Shown one piece after another: positions 54,359 through 64,000 of a stretch of 64,000 bases of DNA. Both the position numbers and the translations under genes were made by a program. Origin of the DNA: Microglena sp. YARC (taxonomy: Eukaryota > Chlorophyta > Chlorophyceae > Chlamydomonadales > Chlamydomonadaceae); contig CM039462.1 of NCBI GenBank assembly GCA_022414725.1, forward strand, positions 6,194,021 through 6,258,020. The letters are read 5' to 3'. Under the pieces are notes generated by a model that saw only the letters and a list, made by a program, of their open reading frames with translations, had not been told where the DNA came from and did not search any database. Within the stretch, counting starts at the first letter, position 1. Every line of letters begins with the position of its first letter.

Positions 54359-55218
54359 CTAAAGGACGCAGACAAGAGGACACTAAAGACTACGATGGAA
54401 GAAAAAAAAGTCGATGGAAAAATCCACTACTATTCTTAGCATAGAATTCATGACTAGGTTGGGATGAAAAAACCATGATGAACTGGTTTCTCACTCAAAG
54501 ATGGAAGTAAGAAGATTTATGAAAGTCAATTATCATAAATCCCCAGTTACGGCACTAACTAAAACATTCTAGGAGGTGGGTATCGCACCGCAAAGAACTC
54601 ATGCACTCAAGACAAACCAAGCGCCTAACTAAAGCAAACCAAACTTGCAGCAACTGAAAAAATCCAAAGGATGCGAAGTTAAAATTTTCAAGAAACTTGT
54701 AACCAACAAAGGAAACACAGTTCAATGAACAATAGAAGGGTAGATGTACAACCATAGTACATAAAACCTATTGTCCACCTGAAAAATAGTAAACGCATAA
54801 AAAGGACTTCAAAGAATTTACTGCAAAGGATGGACTGAAAGGGCGCTTGAAATACACTCGGAAAACAAGGAAGAGGTGAGCGGCGGTACATCTGCAAGTA
54901 CAACTGCAAGATTACCCAGCCCACCAATTCACAGTAAAATCCGAAGGGAAACAACTACTACACTCCACAAAAAGTTCCAATCACATGAGGGGCTGGTGAT
55001 CTAAAAACAGTGTGGAGTAAAAAGAAATAGCTAATCTATGATGAGCTCCACCGAACGAACCATCTGAAGGATTGGTCGCAGTCATCGCTGAGAATGATAC
55101 TGCGCATCCCGCGCGTCCAGGAAAGACCATCCATGTCATGGAGTTTCTCAAAATGGCGGGAGGTCCTCGCGGAAGTTGCATCGCAAAGCAGTGGTAGTAA
55201 ATGAAGGGCCGTATAACC

Positions 55219-55516
55219 TATCAGCTTGGATAACACTCCGGAGAGTGGACTTTGTGTGTGCAGCACGCCAATCTATAAATGCGGAGACGAGAATAAGTTA
55301 CAAGCACAGGAGACCCATTAAGGGGCACCAGTGGAGGAAAGGGGGCGGTAGCCTGGAACCTGATCAGGGTACAGGCTAGACAGCGCGTGTCAGAAGAACC
55401 GATGACGCAGTCAACAGGAAGCTGACATAGTACTGTCAGGACCGATAGTTGTAAGGGAGTACACAAGGAGTCACCAAGACATAAAACAAGCGAGAGCACC
55501 GCTATTCATGCTGATA
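55219..55516. repeat. Right terminal repeat of the 52-55 kb element
   Basis: 298 bp, about 99 percent identical to 52258-52555 by eye; followed by the second TCACC. Confidence 0.8.
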
Positions 55517-55804
55517 TCACCCTGGCCATTGAAAGCACGTTGACCTTATTCTCCTCGAGCTCTCCTAGTGGTAAGAATTAGTGGTCATGTGCTGCCACAT
55601 ACCGGTATGTAAGAAGCAAGGTACTTCAAACGGACCCCAGGGGTTGCGTCCTGGGACGCACCCTAATTCGGTAGGTTGCGTCCTGGGACGCACCCAATTC
55701 GGTAGGTTGCGTCCTCGGACGCACTGGACCCTTCAGGCTGCGTCTCACTGTAAACAGAACACATAGCCCACGGCAATGGAGTGGTGGTGGGCTAATCAAC
55801 TGAT

Positions 55805-55880
55805 GGGTAGCAGCCCGTTTTCTATCAACGTAAGGCAGGGCTCCCTTAATACCATGCCCCACCAGGCGTTATCATTACAG
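55805..55880 (+). repeat. tRNA-derived SINE, 3' part
   Basis: Body and tail only (GTAGCAGCCCGTTTTCTA ... GGCGTTATCATTAC). Confidence 0.55.
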
Positions 55881-56076
55881 ACCAGTAATACTTAAACTTG
55901 AACTTCGTTAAATGGCTCCAGCCAGCAATTTGGCCGCTCGGGGTCTTGGGCTCCAAAACATACTTCAACCAAGTTCGAGTTCAAGTTCAAGTTCAAAAAT
56001 ACTTCAACATAAATTACAATGCCATGTCATGCGGCAACAGTGCAGCCATCCATGCATTGTGGAACGAAACATGCAC

Positions 56077-56760
56077 GCTTGCAGCATCACCCAACATCAA
56101 ACACACGCTTGTGCTTGTTCATTGAGCATGCGATGCCGATCTCTAAGCTGTGAACCTCCTCGTGCAGTGCTTGCAGCTGCTGGAAGGGGTCTGATGGCAG
56201 TCCTGCTATAACAGTGCTGCCATCCCCACATTGTGGTACAAACTATGATCGCATGCAGAATCACCTAACATTACTCGCACGCTTGTTCTTGTTCATTACA
56301 CATGCGATGGCTATCCTATCTCTAAGCTCTTGACCTTCTTGTGCAGTGCTTGCAGCTGCTGTAAGGGGTCTGAGGGCAGTCCTGCCGCAACAGTGCTGCC
56401 ATCACACATTGAGGTACGAAACATTCACGCTTGCAGCATCACCCAACATCACACACAGACGTGTGCTTGCTCATTAAGCATGCGATGCCGATCTCTAAGC
56501 TGTGGATTTTCTCATGCAGTGCTTGCAGCTGCTGTAAGGGGTCTGAGGGCAGTCCTGCCGCAACAGTGCTGCCATCCCCGCATTGTGGAACAAAACATGC
56601 ACGCTTGCAGCATCACCCAACATCACTCGCACGCTTGTGCTTGTTCATTAAGCATGCGATCGCTATTTCTAAGCTGTGCACCTCCTCGTGCAGTGCTTGC
56701 AGCTGCTGCAAGGGGTCTGATGGCAGTCCTGCTATAACAGTGCTGCCATCCACGCAACTG
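56077..56760 (-). repeat. About 175-bp tandem copies of the minus-strand terminal exon
   Basis: Four copies of the segment coding DGST-V-A-GLPSDPLQQLQALHE...LEI-IAC-M and the following GATGTTGGGTGATGC. The copy nearest 56760 belongs to the intact exon; the rest lie downstream of its stop. Confidence 0.8.
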
Positions 56761-56885
56761 ATAGGATCATCCCCGCGTCCCATGCACATGCTGTGAAGCA
56801 AGGCATCGTACTGCTGTTTCACAATCTTCTGTGCATTGCAGAGCTGTTCTAAGGAGTAGCCCACGTAGCAGCGGTTCTCCCTGAT
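56613..56885 (-). CDS. Terminal exon of an unidentified coiled-coil-type protein
   Basis: On the minus strand an acceptor TTATTTTCTCAG opens directly into IRENRCYVGYSLEQLC..., and 273 bases stay open to TGA at 56613. The sequence is heptad-like and helical (LCNAQKIVKQQYDALL; DPLQQLQALHEEVHSLEIAIACL), so a coiled coil is likely. No family was recognised; nucleoporin-type coiled coils came to mind but cannot be shown. The second half is repeated three more times toward lower coordinates. Upstream exons probably lie at higher coordinates, possibly including the Ala/Gly-rich frame at 60.3-62.2 kb. Confidence 0.55.
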   Translation of the reverse strand: MRENRCYVGYSLEQLCNAQKIVKQQYDALLHSMCMGRGDDPISCVDGSTVIAGLPSDPLQQLQALHEEVHSLEIAIACLMNKHKRASDVG

Positions 56886-56924
56886 CTGAGAAAATAAGGA
56901 AACCTGCGGCGGGCAAAACAGGTA

Positions 56925-56995
56925 GGATTGGATTGGATTGGATTGGATTGGATTGGGTTGGGTTGGATTGGGTTGGGTTGGATTGGATTGTTACA
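56925..56995. repeat. GGATT/GGGTT pentamer microsatellite
   Basis: About 13 units, leading into a TTACATGATTTTCCAGCCAA dispersed copy at 57000. Confidence 0.9.
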
Positions 56996-57134
56996 TGATT
57001 TTCCAGCCAACTATGGGCTACTCACCGTTGTCTAATTCCAAGTCCCCCCGCGCGGGTTGTATGTTAGCATGTTCCGCAGGTTAGCAAGTTCGCAGGGTTC
57101 GAGGTGGGCAATGTAGCATTAGGAGGTTTTTGGG

Positions 57135-57290
57135 GGGTAGGTAGTTAGGTAATTAGGTAGTTAGGTAATTAGGTAGTTAGGTAATTAGGTAGTTAGGTAG
57201 TTAAGTGGTTAGGTAGGTAGGTAGGTAGGTAGGTAGGTAGGTAGCTAGGTAGGTAGCTAGGTAGGTAGGCAGTAGGTAGGTAGGTACGTA
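57135..57290. repeat. TAGG/TAGT tetramer microsatellite
   Basis: GTAGTTAGGTAATTAGG then (GTAG)n. Confidence 0.9.
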
Positions 57291-57423
57291 GGCGTGCACG
57301 ACCACAGCGCGAGATAACTTGACGCCACACTGATCCCATAAATACAAGTCAAGACCCCATTATTATCACAGAAACCAGGATGCATACTAAGCAAAAGAGG
57401 TTGTCTCCAGGCGTCAGGCTCGG

Positions 57424-58030
57424 GACAGGATTAGGAGTCAAGAGGACAAGGATCTGTTTCAATGTGCACTTTTTCAGGATTCAATGTCTACTTTTTCCCC
57501 TGAAGATTCAATGTGCACTTTTTCCGGATTCAATGTCTACTTTTTCCCTTGAAGATTCAATGTGCACTTTTTGCAGGCTCAATGTGTACTTTCCCTTTTT
57601 TCGGGACAGGATTTGGAATGAAGAGGACAAGGATCTTTTTCAATGTGCACTTCTTCCGGATTCAATGTCTACTTTTTCCCCTGAAGATTCAATGTGCAGT
57701 TTTTACAGGCTCAATGTGTACTTTCCCTTTTTTTCAGGACAGGATTTGGAGTGAAGAGGACAAGGATCCATTTCAATGAGCCCTTTTTACGGATTCAATG
57801 TCTACTTTTTCCCTTGAAGATTCAATGTGCACTTTTTACGGACTCAATGTGTACTTTCCCTTTTTTTCGGGACAGGATTTGGAGTGAAGAGGACAAGGAT
57901 CCTTTTCAATGAGCACTTTTTACGGATTCAATGTGTCCTTTTTTCCTCAACGATTCAATGTGTACTTTTTCCCTTTTTTTGGGACAGGATTTGGAGTGAA
58001 GAGGACAAGGATCCTTCTCAATGAGCACTT
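57424..58030. repeat. About 134-bp tandem repeat
   Basis: GGGACAGGATTTGGAGTGAA at about 57424, 57604, 57738, 57871 and 57983; TTCAATGTGCACTTTTT inside. Phe/Cys-rich frames are by-products. Confidence 0.9.
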
Positions 58031-58137
58031 TTTATGGAGTATTTGGCGGACCCCTCTCTTCAAGGGGGCGGCTATTTTTACCTCTTCGAGCCGAGGGCAC
58101 ATTTAGAGTCCAGTGGGGCACCACAAAAATGTAATCA

Positions 58138-58172
58138 TGACCATCATCATCATCATCATCATCATCATCATT
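58138..58172. repeat. CAT trinucleotide run
   Basis: About nine CAT units. Confidence 0.9.
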
Positions 58173-58354
58173 ACCAATGAGCATTATTTTCCCCCGCGAT
58201 GTGTTGCCATCCCGTCCCTGCATGGCAACACATGGGTCTGGCTATATTAGTCAGAAATGCCCCGTGAAATGAAAGTCAAGAGGTCAAGGAGAAGCTTGGA
58301 TCCTTTTCAATGTCAATGTCAACTTCAATGTCCCACTGATCATTTCTGCTTGAG

Positions 58355-58375
58355 CCCCCCCCCCCCCCCCCCCCC
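58355..58375. repeat. Poly(C) run, 21
   Basis: Sits at the head of a GGCGGAGCC-family copy. Confidence 0.9.
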
Positions 58376-58911
58376 ACACACACACACCCCTTTTGGGGGG
58401 CAGGAGCCCCACAGAGTCACCCCATTGTCTTATTGATTGGTTCGTTGATTGATCGTCAGCAGCAGCAACCCCAGCCCTAACATAGTCGTAAACCCTGGAT
58501 TTGGTCCGTTGCACTCGATTCTGGGGACACCTGTCGCTCCGATAGCCAAAACTCTCTGCAAATTTTCCACGACGCTTGCAACGCACCTAGCACTTGTGAA
58601 TGTCTGCTCCTACTCTTTTGTAGGAGTGGCAACACCATTAAATCTAAATCCTTGGTGCCGCTGGTTTGTGTCAGAAGACCCACCTTCTGGGGTGAAATTC
58701 CTTTTTGATAAAAAAAGTGCTCTCTATGCGTCTATCTTCCTGTCTCGCCACAAGAGCATCATATCTCACAGTTGGGCAAGTCCCTTAAGCCTATTTGGCC
58801 TACCCCTGGACTGTAACATATATACAGGAGCATCATATCTGGCAGGCATCTGACACTTGACAGATGTATGGAAATTGTTATGGTGTGTGGGAGTGTGTGT
58901 GGGGAGGAGAG

Positions 58912-58920
58912 TGTGTGTGT

Positions 58921-58968
<48 letters not shown>
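58912..58968. repeat. GT dinucleotide run
   Basis: About 27 GT units. Confidence 0.95.
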
Positions 58969-58969
<1 letters not shown>

Positions 58970-59154
58970 GAGGCATCCACTTGTGATGTTGACCACCAGG
59001 CATTTGGCACTTGATAGCGAACCTAAGCTTTCCACTATTTCCTAATTTTATTGTTGAAATTGTATGTTTATCTAGTATTTTCGCTGTACCCTAAACCAAC
59101 ACAGGTGAACTGGTCTCACTCAACCAAAGCTTTAGAAATGTTATGTTTATCCCT

Positions 59155-59420
59155 GATTTATCTAGTATTTTTTTATCTAGTATTTTATTATTATTATCTA
59201 TTTTATATTTATGATCTATTTTATTATTATCTAGTATTTTTTATCCCTGGTTTATCTAGTATTTTTTATTATTATCTATTTTATATTTATTATCTATTTT
59301 ATTATTATCTAGTATTTTTTATCCCTGGTTTATCTAGTATTTTTTATTATTATCTATTTTATATTTATTATCTATTTTATTATTATCTAGTATTTTTATC
59401 CCTGGTTTATCTAGTATTTT
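59155..59420. repeat. About 85-bp TATCTAGTATTTTTTATTAT tandem repeat
   Basis: Three copies ending ATCCCTGGTTTATCTAGTAT, leading directly into a GGCGGAGCC-family copy. Confidence 0.85.
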
Positions 59421-59969
59421 TGGCGGAGCCCCCCCTTCTCGGGGGCGGGAGCCCCCAGTGTTACCCATTTGTCCGTTCGACCGACCGACCATCCATCCAT
59501 CTGACCGTGATGAAGCCTGACACGTCAGCCAGCGGTCTCGTAAATAACTCGCTTCCGTTGCCACCTGTCGCTCCCTTGCGATCACTCCCCGCCATTTTTT
59601 AGCGTCGCAGGCGACGCTGCATATAACTTGTCGCTGTGCCTTAAACATACACAGGTGAACTGGTCTAGCTTGATCAAGGCTTTAGAAATAACCACTCCTA
59701 GAGAACTCATTCACCCGATTACGGAGGCGACGATGGCGTACGTCGTAAGCGGTACGCAGCGTGCGAGGGGGTGCTTGTGAGTCGACGCACCCAAAATATT
59801 AATCGACGCGCAGGGTACTACCCGTAATACCCGCCCAGGACGAACTCTAGGGAACTCGGCAAATTACCCTTGTGACTTACGGGGAAACACTTGACAGATG
59901 TACGGCAATTATTATGGCAGTACATAGCTTTGAGGCACCACAGGAAAGCGTTAAAGCACTGCCATCACC

Positions 59970-60300
59970 CTTATACAAAAAACATCAAAAGCATTTCCAT
60001 TACCATTATGAACAATACCATTAATGGCACTGCCATTGCAATTAAAAACAATTCCACTAAAATCACTGCCTTCACCGTTAAGAACAGTACCGTTAAAACA
60101 ATACCATTAAAAACAATACCATTAAAAACAGTTCCATTAAAAACAATACCACTAAAAACAATACCATTATGAACAATACCATTAACAGTACTGCTATTGC
60201 CATTTAAAACAATACCATTAAAAACAATACCATAAACAGCACTGCCATTACCGTTAAAACAATAGCATGAAAAACAATAGCAGCAAAAGGAATACCATTC
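59970..60300. repeat. ACCATTAAAAACAATACC short tandem repeat
   Basis: About 15 imperfect 18-bp units. Confidence 0.8.
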
Positions 60301-62200
60301 AGAGCACTGCCATTACCATTGACTGCACCAGGTGGCTCCCTTGCGTGAGCTGGTGCACATCCGAGCCTAGTCGTGGAGATTGCATTGAGTCTGGCCACAG
60401 GAGCATCAGATCCACCAGACAAGCCTCTAGCCGGGTGGTCCTCTCGTGGGCTCTACTCACCTCCCTTCCTGTGCCCAGCCTCACTTGGCTTGGCCTAGGT
60501 GGCTGGGCCTGGGCAGCTGGGCCTGGATGGGACTGGGCCTGGGGGGGCTGGAGGGGCCTTGGTGGCTGAGCCTGGGCGGCTGGGCCTGGATGGGCCTGGG
60601 CCTGGGGGGCCTGGGGGGGCCTTGGTGGCTGCAGACACTTTACACCAGCCATACAGCCTAGGCTTGCATGGGGAGCAGAAAAGGTGTGAGCAGCAGAGGC
60701 ACCAGCAGTAGCTGCAGCACCGGCAGCAGCAGCAGCAGCAGCAGCTCCAGCACCAGCTCCAGCAGCACGTGTAGCTGCAGCACCAGTACCAGCAGTTCCA
60801 GCACCAGCATGAATTCCAGCACCAGCAGCAGCTGCAGCACCAGCACCGGCAGCAGCGTCAGTAGCAGTAGCTCCAGCACCAGCACAAGTGCCAGCACCAG
60901 CAGTAGCTACAGCACCAGCACCGGCAGCAGCGTCAGCACCAGCAGCACCAGCACCTGCAGCAGCGTCAGTAGGAGCAGCTCCAGCACCAGCAGGAGTGCC
61001 AGCACTTACACCAGCACCAGCTGTAGCCCCAGGGGCAACACCAGCAGCAGCAGTATCACTATTACCAGCACCAGTACCAGCACCCTTATCAGCAGTGTCA
61101 GCACCAGCTGCAGCCCGAGGGCCAACACCAACACCAGCAGTATCACTATTACCAGTACCATCACCAGCACCCTTATCAGCAGTGCCAGCCTCAGCTATAG
61201 CCCCAGGGCCACAACAAGCAGCAGCTGCAGCTTTAGTACCAGCAGCACCAGCACTCCCCTCACGCATGCCAGCACCAGCACCCACCTCATGCATGCAAGC
61301 ACCAGCACCAGCACCCACCTCATGCATGTCAGCACCAGCAGCAGCACCAGCACTCCCCTCACGCATGTCAACACCAGCACCCACCTCCTGCATGCCAGCA
61401 CCAGCACCAGCACCCAGCTCACTCGTGCCAGCACCAGCACTATCAACCACCTCATGCACGCCAGCACCAATGGCAGAAGCAATCCTTGTGGGGGTCGTGT
61501 TCCATGCAGCGTTGCCACCATATGTAGCACCACCACGACCATATGCATCACCACCACGACCACCACCACGACCATATTCATCACCACCAGGACCACCACC
61601 ACCTCGACCAACACCACGGCCATCTTCATGACCACAGGGAGGAGCAGTGAGTGCAGGGGGTGAGTCCACTGCCCCAAGTGTTGTGTAAGCACCTACATAA
61701 CCTTCAGGCGGCACGCCAACACCGACATTCCGATTGGTAGCAGAGTATTGAGCTCTACCACCAGCAGTTCTACCGCTACTGTTACTAGCACCAGCACCAG
61801 CACCAGCACCAGCACCACAAACACCAGCACCAGCAGCACCAGCACCACTAGCACCAGCAGCACCAGCACCACTAACACCAGCACCAGCACCACTAGCACC
61901 AGCAGCACCAGGACCAGCACCACTAGCACCAGCAGCAGCACCACCACCACCACTAGCACCAGTACCAGCAGCCCCAGCCCCAGCACCACTAGCACCAGCA
62001 CCGTTTGTGTTACAGCCTGGACAGCCTGGAGCCAAGTCTATGTTACAGCCTGGACAGTCTGGAGCCAAGTCAGCGTTGCAGCCTGGACAGCCTGGACAGC
62101 CTGGACAGCCTGGAGCCAAGTCTATGTTGCAGTCTGGACAGCCTGGAGCCAAGTCTGTGTTGAACATACAGCTCTTGGTTGTGAAGAGGGTAGTGACTGA
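60299..62200 (-). CDS. Ala/Gly-rich open frame over CAG/CAC-type repeat
   Basis: The minus strand is open for 753 codons up to 62560, but the first 120 codons read through the 62-64 kb satellite and are unlikely to be translated. From about 62200 down it encodes A-P-G-C-P-G-C and N-I-D-L-A-P-G-C units (collagen-like), long Gly-Ala runs, and a less repetitive stretch with Gly/Arg-rich motifs and VHEVVDS near 61500. The opposite strand is also open as Ser/Thr-rich or Ala/Pro-rich frames, which is expected of a CAGCAC repeat, so frame choice is uncertain. The non-repetitive 61450-61750 segment favours the minus strand slightly. Confidence 0.35.
   Translation of the reverse strand, partial: SVTTLFTTKSCMFNTDLAPGCPDCNIDLAPGCPGCPGCPGCNADLAPDCPGCNIDLAPGCPGCNTNGAGASGAGAGAAGTGASGGGGAAAGASGAGPGAAGASGAGAGVSGAGAAGASGAGAAGAGVCGAGAGAGAGASNSSGRTAGGRAQYSATNRNVGVGVPPEGYVGAYTTLGAVDSPPALTAPPCGHEDGRGVGRGGGGPGGDEYGRGGGRGGDAYGRGGATYGGNAAWNTTPTRIASAIGAGVHEVVDSAGAGTSELGAGAGAGMQEVGAGVDMREGSAGAAAGADMHEVGAGAGACMHEVGAGAGMREGSAGAAGTKAAAAACCGPGAIAEAGTADKGAGDGTGNSDTAGVGVGPRAAAGADTADKGAGTGAGNSDTAAAGVAPGATAGAGVSAGTPAGAGAAPTDAAAGAGAAGADAAAGAGAVATAGAGTCAGAGATATDAAAGAGAAAAAGAGIHAGAGTAGTGAAATRAAGAGAGAAAAAAAAGAAATAGASAAHTFSAPHASLGCMAGVKCLQPPRPPQAPQAQAHPGPAAQAQPPRPLQPPQAQSHPGPAAQAQPPRPSQVRLGTGREVSRAHERTTRLEACLVDLMLLWPDSMQSPRLGSDVHQLTQGSHLVQSMVMAVL
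60690..62000. repeat. CAGCAC/CCAGCAG-type low-complexity repeat
   Basis: Imperfect CAGCACCAGCAG units over about 1.3 kb, interrupted by a more complex stretch at 61460-61760. Open in several frames. Confidence 0.8.
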
Positions 62201-62229
62201 GGAGGAGGCTGGTGGGTCGGGAGCTCTCT

Positions 62230-64000
62230 TGGCGATGGATAGAATACGTTCCAGCCTGCATAGCAGGGAGATAGGGGCAAGTGCATTATTATAATTACTT
62301 CCTGTACTAGTATAAGGTGGCAGCTGCCCTGTCCTGTAGTAGCAGCAGGTGGCGGCTGGTGTGTGGTGTGTGGTGGCTGGCTTGGGGCGCTTTCTTGGCA
62401 ATGGAAAGAAGGCGTTCCAGGCTGCATGGCATGGAGATAGGGGCAAGTGCATTTTTAAATTACTTCCTGCACTACCAAAAGGTGGCAGCTGGTGTGCATG
62501 GTAGCTGGCATGGGGGGCATTCTTGGCCATGGATGAGAGACCGTCCAGGCTGCAGGGCATGGAGATAGGGTCAAGTGCATCTTAAATTACGTTGTAGTTG
62601 GTTAAATTACGTTGTAGTTGGTAGTTAAAGATGGCGGGTGGTGTATGGTGGCTGGTGTGTGTGTGTGTGTGTGGCGCATTCTTGGCGATGGATGAGAGAC
62701 GATCCAGGCTGCATGGCAGGGAGAGAGGGGCAAGTACAGTTTTACATAACTTCCTGCACTACCAAAAGGTGGCAGATGGTGTGTGGTGGCTGGTGTGTGG
62801 TGGCTGGTGTGTGGGACGCTTTCTTGGCAATGGATAGACTACGCTCCAGGCTGCATGGCATGGAGATAGGGGCAAGTGCATTTTAAATTACTTCCTGCAC
62901 TACCAAAAGGTAGAGGGTGGTGTGTGGTAGCTAGCTTGAGGCGCATTCTTGGAAATGGATAGATGATGCTCCAGGCTGCATGGCAGGGAGAGAGGGGCAG
63001 GTGCATTTTTCAATTAATTCCTTTTGTAGCAAAAGGTGGCGGCTGGTGTGTGGTGTGTGGTGGCTGGCTTGGGGCGCTTTCTTGGCGGTGGATAGAAGAT
63101 GTTCCAGGCTGCATGGCAGGGAGAGAGGGGCAAGTACAGTTTTACATAACTTCCTGTAGTAGGAAAAGGTAGCAGTTGGTGTGTGGCGTGTGGTGGCAGG
63201 CTTGGTGCGCATTCTTGGCAATAGACGGAAGACGTTCCAGGCTGCAGAGCATGGACATAGGGGCAAGTGCAGTTTTTTAATTGCTCACTGCACTACCAGA
63301 AGGTGGTGTGTGGTGTGTGGCTTGTGAGACATTCTTGGCAATGGATAGAATACGTTCCAGGCTGCATGGCAGGGAGAGAGGGGCAAGTGCAGTTTTACAT
63401 AACTTCCTGTATTAGCAAAAGGTGGTGGCTGGTGTGTGGTGTGTGGCGCATTCTTGGCGATGGACGGAGGACGTTCCAGGCTGCATGGAATGGAGATAAG
63501 GGCAAATGAGTTTTTAAATTACTTCCAGTAGAGGTAAAAGGTGGAGGGTGGTGTGTGGTGGCTGGTGTGTGGGGCGCTTTCTTGGCAATGGATAGACTAC
63601 GCTCCAGGCTGCAGGGCAGGGAGAGAGGGGCAAGTGCAGTTTTTTAATTATCTCCTGTAGTAGTTAAAGGTGGCAGCTGGTGTGTAGTGTGTGGTGGCTG
63701 GCTACGGGCGCATTCTTGGCAATGGATAGACGACGCTCCAGGCTCCATGGCGTGGAGATATGGGCAAGTGCAGTTTTTAAATTATCTCCTGTAGTAGTTA
63801 AAGGTGGCAGCTGGTGTGTGGTGTGTGGTGGCTGGCTTGGGGCGCATTCTTGGCAATGGATAGACGACGTTCCAGGCTGCAGGGTAGGGAGAGAGGGGCA
63901 AGTGCAGTTTTTAATTATCTCCTGTAGTAGGAAAAGGTGGCAGCTGGTGTGTGGTGTGTGGTGGCAGGCTTGGTGCGCATTCTTGGCGATGGTCGGAAGA
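62230..64000. repeat. About 120-155-bp satellite running off the window
   Basis: At least 13 units marked by TCCAGGCTGCATGGCAGGGA, GGGGCAAGTGCAGTTTT and TGGTGTGTGGTGTGTGGTGG. Minus-strand frames in it (HTPAATCCYYR-like) are by-products. Confidence 0.9.

Larger units (their letters stand above)
52258..55516. mobile_element. Non-coding terminal-repeat retroelement with TCACC target duplication
   Basis: Two direct 298-bp repeats (52258-52555 and 55219-55516, only about 4 differences) with inverted tips TATCAGC...GCTGATA, flanked on both sides by TCACC (52253-52257, 55517-55521). Five-base target duplication and LTR-like termini make this an LTR-type insertion, recent by its near-identical repeats. 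The 2.66-kb interior has no gag or pol of its own, only a LINE fragment on the minus strand, so it is like a LARD/TRIM element with nonstandard ends (not TG...CA). Confidence 0.75.

Noticed and set aside
60668..61663. 331-codon Ser/Thr-rich and 247-codon Ala/Pro-rich plus-strand frames
   Set aside because: Plus-strand readings of the CAGCAC repeat in different phases; the only non-repetitive part fits the minus strand slightly better.

Overview
The window is eukaryotic nuclear DNA. Real coding sequence is split by GT-AG introns. It is interspersed with LTR and non-LTR retrotransposon remnants, tRNA-type SINEs, hAT-like MITEs and a very large amount of tandem repeat. A protist or green-alga-type genome fits best (a prasinophyte such as Cymbomonas came to mind, at low confidence); no diagnostic marker gene is present to prove it. 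Most long open frames are artefacts of stop-poor tandem repeats.

Layout: 1-19 kb is almost wholly repeats. It holds SINEs, hAT-type MITEs, satellites at 6.5-8.1 kb, 10.4-12.5 kb and 13.2-15.8 kb, and dispersed families, with one weak ORF at 3974-4357. 19.2-27.1 kb (+) is a WD40-repeat gene reconstructed from six exons; at least one exon was not found. 27-30 kb is dispersed repeats. 30.0-35.0 kb is a degraded Ty1/copia retrotransposon with both LTRs. 35.7-36.5 kb is a LINE remnant. 37.4-48.6 kb (+) is a six-exon gene for an Arg/Ser/Pro-rich protein ending in a GYF-like domain. All five of its intron junctions are phase-compatible, and four apparent frame breaks all sit in or beside G or C runs. 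49-52 kb is dispersed repeats. 52.26-55.52 kb is a terminal-repeat retroelement with 298-bp repeats and a TCACC target duplication, carrying a LINE fragment. 56.1-56.9 kb (-) is an exon of a coiled-coil-type protein with extra tandem copies. 57-60 kb is simple and tandem repeats. 60.3-62.2 kb is an Ala/Gly-rich open frame on the minus strand over a CAG/CAC-type repeat. 62.2-64.0 kb is a satellite running off the window.

The most interesting pattern is that tandem duplications repeatedly straddle or abut splice sites in all three spliced genes. There are five copies of a 3' splice site at exact 79-bp spacing, seven copies of a 5' splice site at 89/94-bp spacing, four copies of another 5' splice site at about 154 bp, an in-frame 207-bp exon duplication and a repeated terminal exon. 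Separately, the last intron of the GYF gene is bounded by a 15-bp direct repeat that contains the splice dinucleotides, and a tRNA-type SINE starts just inside it. This is the signature expected of an intron created by insertion.
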